Assembly: GCF_014356525.2 (NCBI RefSeq)
Contig: NC_052506.1
Location: 34,749,564-34,813,563, forward strand
Source: Nilaparvata lugens
Lineage: Eukaryota; Arthropoda; Insecta; Hemiptera; Delphacidae
Direction of reading: 5' to 3'
DNA length: 64,000 nucleotides
The position numbers and the translations under genes were made by a program. Below, one piece after another: positions 58,924 through 64,000 of the stretch (position 1 is the first letter of the stretch; every line of letters begins with the position of its first letter). A model generated the notes under the pieces. It saw nothing but the letters and a program-made list of their open reading frames with translations, did no database searches and had not been told where the DNA came from.

Positions 58924-59549
58924 TCTCTTACGTATCCAAATAATATACTGAAACATTAGAGCTACAATATATTGCAATCACCAATGTATATAGTGACTGG
59001 ACTATGATGTTTTGAAGGTTCAAAGGTAGGTTAGGAAGGTTTAATTTTTCTTTCAAATGACATTTTTTCATCATTCGGAATACAGTGTACAGTTATCATC
59101 GTATAATTGTCATAAATTTTGATGAAAAACATACAGCTTCACTTTTGAAATTGTTATTCAAGAATATTACTATTCTCCAAATGGACCCCTTTCTGAGTAA
59201 CACACCGATCCACGGACCGGAAGAATAAATATTTTCGTAACAAATATTAGTTGTTTAAACCCCGATATTCATTTAAAAACACTCTGTATAATGCACATTT
59301 CTTGCAAATTAAATCTTACATACTAATTTCAGATTGACTATGAAGAACTGTCAATTTTTTATTGCTTAAATGGTTCTTTTGATTTTTTTAACAGGAAATC
59401 CGTTAATATTTTTGTATTATAGAAAACGTAACATTGATAGAGCTTTCTGAGAGTAGAATTTTTCTTAAATTATATTCTATAAAAGCCACACCTAAATCTG
59501 ATTCACATAGGTTTTGAATAATGCTATTTTTTGTTTTAGAAACGCAAAA

Positions 59550-60728
59550 ATGGATAGAAATAATGAACTCTCAATTTTTTCAACAAGAGAACTACAGTTT
59601 TCAAAAGTGGAAGACGAAATTTTAACATCAATGAAAAACGTATTGTCTTCCTACTCTGATACAGAAGCTGTTAATAAAATGAAGGAATTTGTGACAAACA
59701 GCCAAGAGAGAGCTTTCCATGTGAACCGCGCCTGTGAAATGATTTGCGAACTGACTCATTGTGCCGCTAACCAAAGACAATTGCTGTTCGTCTACAACCC
59801 ATCATATCACTCACAACAATTCAAACTTCTAATTCATTTATTCGATTATTTCAGCTCTTCATCAGAAAACATTACAAAGATAGCTGTATTTCTCACTCTT
59901 TTCAGTGCCGAACATTCAAAACGATGGCAGATACTTGCTAAGCTAGTTTCCATGGCTATATCAGTTGATAACGCAGACATTTTATTTCTAACCTCAATCC
60001 TGGGGTGTCAGTTATCAGTAACTTCTGAATTTTGTTCTCTTATTGTGGATCGCACCATTTATGATTTCATATTCCTCTACCCAGATAATATTGGTAAATT
60101 GAAGACGCTACCCTTATCCGTTCCCACGTTTTGTAATATTTTCATAAGAACAGTAACTGAAATGTATGGTCGGATAGACGGCACTTCAAAATGGACAAAC
60201 GTACCAAACATTATCTTGGAAGTGCTCATAGAATGGATAGAAAAGTACAGCTCGCAGCTTACATCTATGATTGATGTTGACAACAAACAGCCTAGGCCTA
60301 CGACAATTGGTCAAACAATGTGTTCAACTCTTTCCCCTTATCCAGTTTTAGTGAAATGGATTGTGCTATCGTCTCTTTACGAGGACAACGAAAAATCTCA
60401 ACAACTATTTGTGAAATTGCATAATTCAGTTTGTGGATCGTTAGTGAAGTTGAGAGAAGGCTTCAACAGGAAATTGATTCCAGCAAGCACATTTATTTTC
60501 ATCATAGAGAGAATAAAAACCGTTATAGAACTGGGAACATCGCACGAAAAACTTGATGACTGCCTCATACGTCTATCTCAGGTTGTTCAAGTCAGCATGC
60601 ATTCCAAAGCAATCTATGGTGATTTTCACAACTTGCCAAAGGAATTGGATGATCTTCTCAGTCTTAAACCTAACAGATTATTACATATTATAGTTGAATG
60701 TTTGAAGAATGAAATGTTGACACCATAA
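59550..60728 (+). CDS. INTS15: Integrator complex subunit 15 homologue (C7orf26 family)
   Basis: A single exon of 392 codons. The start ATG at 59550 follows an acceptor (TTTTTTGTTTTAG, ending 59539), so an untranslated exon lies upstream. Alpha-helical throughout, with no signal peptide. Similarity to human INTS15 as I remember it: KLVSMAISV, YDFIFLYPDNIGKLKTL, FCNIFIRTVTEMY, ILEVLIEWI, LFVKLHNSV, LDDCLIRLSQVVQVSM. Family knowledge: INTS15 is a recently recognised subunit of the nuclear Integrator complex, which cleaves nascent snRNA and attenuates mRNA; it associates with the INTS10/13/14 module. It lacks the proline-rich C-terminal tail of the human protein. AATAAA at about 60861 may be its poly(A) signal. 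It is convergent with the ligase gene. Confidence 0.82.
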   Translation: MDRNNELSIFSTRELQFSKVEDEILTSMKNVLSSYSDTEAVNKMKEFVTNSQERAFHVNRACEMICELTHCAANQRQLLFVYNPSYHSQQFKLLIHLFDYFSSSSENITKIAVFLTLFSAEHSKRWQILAKLVSMAISVDNADILFLTSILGCQLSVTSEFCSLIVDRTIYDFIFLYPDNIGKLKTLPLSVPTFCNIFIRTVTEMYGRIDGTSKWTNVPNIILEVLIEWIEKYSSQLTSMIDVDNKQPRPTTIGQTMCSTLSPYPVLVKWIVLSSLYEDNEKSQQLFVKLHNSVCGSLVKLREGFNRKLIPASTFIFIIERIKTVIELGTSHEKLDDCLIRLSQVVQVSMHSKAIYGDFHNLPKELDDLLSLKPNRLLHIIVECLKNEMLTP

Positions 60729-61364
60729 ATTAGATTATATTAGACATGGTCTATTTATTCATAAATCCAATCTTGTTAAGTTAAACAGTGAGATGAATTA
60801 ATATAAAACCGAATGAATGATCTTTTCAGCTATTTATTTAGATGTAATTTAGTTATCTTAAATAAAGTATTTTAACTAAGAAAATTTCTCTAAAGTATTT
60901 TCTCGTTAAGTTATCTTAGATAAAAGCAATTCAACTAATAAAGTTCTCTCAAATAAAGTATCTCTTAAGAGATTTGTTCTGCACAGTTGTTGAGTTGATC
61001 AAAGAAAACTCAATGTTCAGATAGATGATATCGAGGTGGATTCTATCAGGAGAAAAAGGAAATTATATAAGACCTATTCTACTTTCATTAATTACTAGAA
61101 GGAGAAGGAGAATAGGAATTCTGGAAAACAGTAAAAAGTTTAAAGGCTCGAATATCTTAATTTCAGAGGACTATCAGGAAGATTTTCAACGAATTAGGAG
61201 AAGTCTAAGAGAGAAAAAGATTGGAAGCAAGAAAAGATGTGAGATTCGCCATTATTAAATATGACAAATTGGTCGCCTACTAAGGTAGGCTGCTGACAAG
61301 ACTGTTCATCTTGAACATATCAACTTCTTCAGAGACAGAATGGAGAGAGAGAGGTGAAACGTAG

Positions 61365-61488
61365 ATTAATCGTGATTAATTTCACGAACCGATTAGAGAA
61401 GCCTATTTCTCGAAAAAGTCTTCTCTAATTGGTTCTCATGAAATTAATCACGATTTAAATTTCACTGACTTTTGTGCAACCGGGCCTT
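61365..61488. mobile_element. MITE of the GGCCCGGTTGCAC family
   Basis: Inverted arms ATTAATTTCACGAACCGATT and AATTGGTTCTCATGAAATTA, with the right end AACCGGGCC followed by TTA. The left end is less well kept. Related to copies at 17190 and 63887. Confidence 0.6.
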
Positions 61489-61672
61489 AGTACCTTATTA
61501 AAAATAATTGCTATTTTTTAAAGTACAATTTTAAAATTCCGACTGTTTCCAAATAATTCTTTTTAAGACAAGGTTAAAGCGATTCTTTGAAATTTGAATT
61601 CAACTATTTGAGAATGAATTATATTCAGTGTAGTTGAATGATAAATTAGGTAGTTGGCAAATAAATTAACAA

Positions 61673-61678
61673 TTTTAT
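61673..61678 (-). terminator. Likely poly(A) signal of LIG3
   Basis: AATAAA on the minus strand about 27 bases past the stop codon. Confidence 0.55.
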
Positions 61679-61704
61679 TATCGAATAAATAATCAGCTAG
61701 TGAA

Positions 61705-61891
61705 TCATGAGACCCAGGATGGTTTGTATAAGGATACATTTTGTAGCTTTTTCAATTTGATTGAGTCCCACAGCCAGTCGACCACAATGGGCTGACCCGA
61801 AATGTCGTTGCAGTCCTCTCCTTCTCCCTCTTCCGAGACCACGGTGTGTGTCGCTCTTTCCAACGATCCGTTCACTAGTTTCCCACCAAAA
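61705..61891 (-). CDS. LIG3: LIG3 exon: second half of BRCT and stop
   Basis: Acceptor TTTTGCTCAG at 61892. Encodes FGGKLVNG, ATHTVVSEE, the BRCT-typical Trp in VVDWLWDSI and the C-terminus SLYKPSWVS, stop TGA at 61705-61707. Confidence 0.82.
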
Positions 61892-63756
61892 CTGAGCAAA
61901 ATAGTCAAGGAAGTCGCCACACCCACACATCATCACATTATTAGCAACTCTACTAGAAAAAGTATCTCAAGAGCTGTAGAGAATACTGAATAATTAGTAT
62001 TCTACCTTAATACTGGTTGATATTTATAATAGAAAGATAATAGTTGTAGCCTGAGTTTTTTTGACAATGGTATGACAAATACCTGGTTTAATTTTGAATT
62101 GTGTTCAATAAGATCACATTGATTTTACACAGCTCCAATCAAAGAAAGCATGAGACCTATGGTAGAAATCGTCGCACCCGTTAGCATAATATCTAAACTC
62201 TTTCATTGAAAGGGTAACTGCTCATTCCTCTACTAACTGTTAGTCACGAGCTTTCTCCACTCATGGTAAAAAGAGTATAATACTATGAACAGCTCATATA
62301 GAAACTACAAGATTACAAAAAAACTAAATATAGTTAAAAAAATAAATATCAAAGGATACGCTACAAAATATCTCTCCAGGAGCCTTCTGTCTTCAATGCT
62401 TGCTGTTTCTGAAACATGTAGTTTCACACCCACAAAGACATCCGGAAGAGGCTGTAAACAAATAAAAATCACATGAAAATATTCACACAGATCTTCGAAT
62501 TACACAATATAGTCAAATTACTGCACATAATATTTGAAGATAGTAAATTATAATAGTAAGAAATGATACATTCAAGAGTAAATAAGTTACTGAACTTCTT
62601 GACAGTAGCCTCAATAATTATTAAGACACGATATTCAGGATGAGACTTCGCCTGCTTCGGACACTTTTACTTTGTAAAGGAATAATGGTTTTAACAGATT
62701 TATTCAAATAAATATCGTACATATTATCACGATATTCATGTGAGCCAATCTTAAATTTAATGAGAGAACAAATCTACAGACTTTTTGTGTACCCGCAGGC
62801 TTGTAAAAGGCTTCAAGTGGAAAAACTGTTTGACAGCAGTTTCTAACGTAAAATAAACCACCAATAACAATAAATAAACCACTGGAGAATCACAAATTAT
62901 AAAGATACAAAAATAAATTGACCTCAAATAGAGCAGCGAAGAAAAACTGAACTAAGACTCAAGGTCACAAAAACCTAGAATCCAAAAATTTCTGCTTGAA
63001 GCCTTTTGCCGAAGACATACAAGTCTGTAAAATGGAATTTAAATTCCGTAAAATTTCAACAAATGGGATTTTTAGAAATTATAAAAAAGTATTTTCTAGT
63101 GTAAATCTATCAGGAAAACATTTATCGACTGTCTACTACAGCCTTGAGAATATTGAAAAACTTCCTTTATAGTGATCAGAACTAAAATTTTATAAAGTTG
63201 AAAAACATAGCCTATTTTCTGGACAATTTCAATGGATCAAAATTCAGGAGTGGGACAGTTTTGGGCTGTGCCTGTTCATCCTCCACCAAATTTTTGCAAA
63301 TTATAATTTTGTATCATTGAATCAATAAAAGAATAAACAAAGTATTAATTTATTGTTTTAGCATTTACTTAATATGTGAGAAGTTAATCATTTGCACATT
63401 CCCTTTAATCAATTTTTATTCATTGTCTATTTCGAAATGAAAAAATATATTTTAAAGATTGATAATGAATTAGAAGCATAACCTACCTTCTTTATCCTAT
63501 TGAATCTCATAATCTTCTCCTTTTCTGACGGTTCACTGTCCGGCTTTCGCTTCTTTCGGCCACGCTCTATATCTCTTGGAGGAATGTCTTCATCGTCGGA
63601 AACTTCTTGCTTTCGTCTTTTAGCAGGCGAACAACTGGACGAAGTCGGAGAAGGAGGAAGAGGCTTCTTGACTGCAGAAGATGTTGATGGACTAGGTGAT
63701 CTCTGCTTACCAAGAAGTGTGAAGTCGGAATTTTCTTTCGATTTCTTGAACAGCAC
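61705..63756 (-). CDS. LIG3: DNA ligase III, C-terminal part (3 exons, 5' part beyond window end)
   Basis: Exons 63487-63756, 62360-62451 and 61705-61891 join in phase to 182 residues. The first gives LFKKSKENSDFTLLG, matching the end of the catalytic core in LIG3, then a Ser/Pro/Lys-rich linker with basic clusters (AKRRKQ, RGRKKRK). The other two form a BRCT domain: LPDVFVGVKLHV, LLERYFVAF-GG-KLV, ATHTVV, and PIVVDWLWDSIKLKKL. Family knowledge: LIG3 seals nicks in base-excision and mitochondrial repair, and its BRCT domain binds XRCC1. The catalytic Lys and zinc finger lie upstream, outside the window. XRCC1 itself also has a C-terminal BRCT, but its linker sequence fits less well. Confidence 0.82.
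62360..62451 (-). CDS. LIG3: LIG3 exon: first half of BRCT
   Basis: Acceptor TGTTTACAG at 62452, donor GTAGC|GTATCC. Encodes PLPDVFVGVKLHVS and LLERYFV; the split Ala codon links to the next exon. Confidence 0.8.
62452..63486 (-). other. LIG3 intron
   Basis: An intron of about 1.0 kb, AT-rich, without recognised elements. Confidence 0.75.
63487..63756 (-). CDS. LIG3: LIG3 exon: end of catalytic core and linker
   Basis: Acceptor AATTACAG at 63757, donor AAGAAG|GTAGGT; phase 0 at both ends, 90 codons. Acidic SDDED and basic GRKKRK clusters suggest a flexible nuclear linker. Confidence 0.8.
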
Positions 63757-63886
63757 CTGTAATTTACACAATTAGCCTACCACTTCTTTAATATATTTTC
63801 AAATTGACTTGAAGTGAGATAATATAGGGATATGATAAAGAAATTACCAAGCCGGTGGGTTCCCTTCACTTGAAGATTCTATTTAG

Positions 63887-64000
63887 GCCCGGTTTCACAA
63901 AACTGGTTGGATTTTAATCGTAAATTATTTCACGAGAACCAATCAGAGAAGTTTTTTCTGAAAAGAATGCTTCTGTGATTGGTTCTCGTGAAATTTAATC
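63887..64000. mobile_element. MITE of the GGCCCGGTTGCAC family, cut by window end
   Basis: Begins AGGCCCGGTTTCACAAAACT and contains arms CACGAGAACCAATCAGAGAA and GATTGGTTCTCGTGAAATTT, which continue past base 64000. Probably inside a LIG3 intron. Confidence 0.65.

Larger units (their letters stand above)
60729..61704. other. Convergent intergenic interval
   Basis: Holds the 3' ends of both genes. Short near-repeats of TTAAATAAAGTATTT and TCAAATAAAGTATCT occur at 60850-60970, a MITE at 61365-61488, and a minus-strand AATAAA at about 61673-61678 that suits the ligase transcript. Confidence 0.6.

Noticed and set aside
59514..59549. Upstream non-ATG extension of INTS15
   Set aside because: It reads through a polypyrimidine tract and an AG acceptor; the ATG at 59550 just after it is the better start.

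Overview
The window looks like nuclear DNA of an insect. It is AT-rich (about two thirds by eye), the genes have spliced exons with GT/AG borders, introns reach about 31 kb, and the gaps are packed with LINEs, MITEs, a Helitron and fold-back repeats. The repeat style (Harbinger-type MITEs with TTA duplications, a recurrent roughly 0.8-kb CA-containing repeat, frequent AGGCCTA words) and a DNA ligase III gene, which Drosophila lacks, suggest a hemipteran such as a planthopper. That placement is an inference from memory and is not proven here.

Four host genes can be supported. (1) An Ajuba/LIMD1/WTIP-type LIM protein (Drosophila jub) occupies 256-34180 on the minus strand: a long low-complexity N-terminal exon, a small charged exon, a 31.4-kb intron, then the first LIM-domain exon; the rest lies beyond base 1. 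(2) Divergent from it, a selenoprotein-T-like gene runs from 35491 to 45981 on the plus strand in four exons and encodes 205 residues, with Cys where vertebrates have selenocysteine. (3) A single-exon coding region at 59550-60728 on the plus strand encodes an Integrator subunit 15 (C7orf26-type) homologue. (4) Convergent with it, the 3' part of a DNA ligase III gene lies at 61705-63756 on the minus strand: three exons giving the linker and the C-terminal BRCT domain.

The rest is intron or intergenic DNA shaped by mobile elements. Ajuba intron 2 (426-31789) holds several MITEs, a non-autonomous Helitron, a 5'-truncated LINE, a second LINE remnant in the opposite orientation, two copies of the 0.8-kb repeat, a nearly perfect 226-bp inverted duplication, and two candidate alternative first exons that join the LIM exon in phase. 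SelT intron 1 (35655-42833) holds a nested retroelement cluster: a decayed Ty3/gypsy-like pol end that continues into a macro (ADP-ribose) domain, an 829-bp TIR element inserted at its polypurine-tract/LTR border, an LTR-like promoter with heat-shock-like motifs, and a non-LTR ORF1 remnant. The 46-59.5 kb interval has no host gene that I can see, but holds a LINE with a clear 13-bp target duplication, several fold-back elements and a third 0.8-kb repeat copy.

The least ordinary signals are the macro domain attached to a gypsy-like pol, and the two in-phase candidate first exons that would give a short, LIM-only Ajuba product. No functional tRNA, rRNA or CRISPR array was found.
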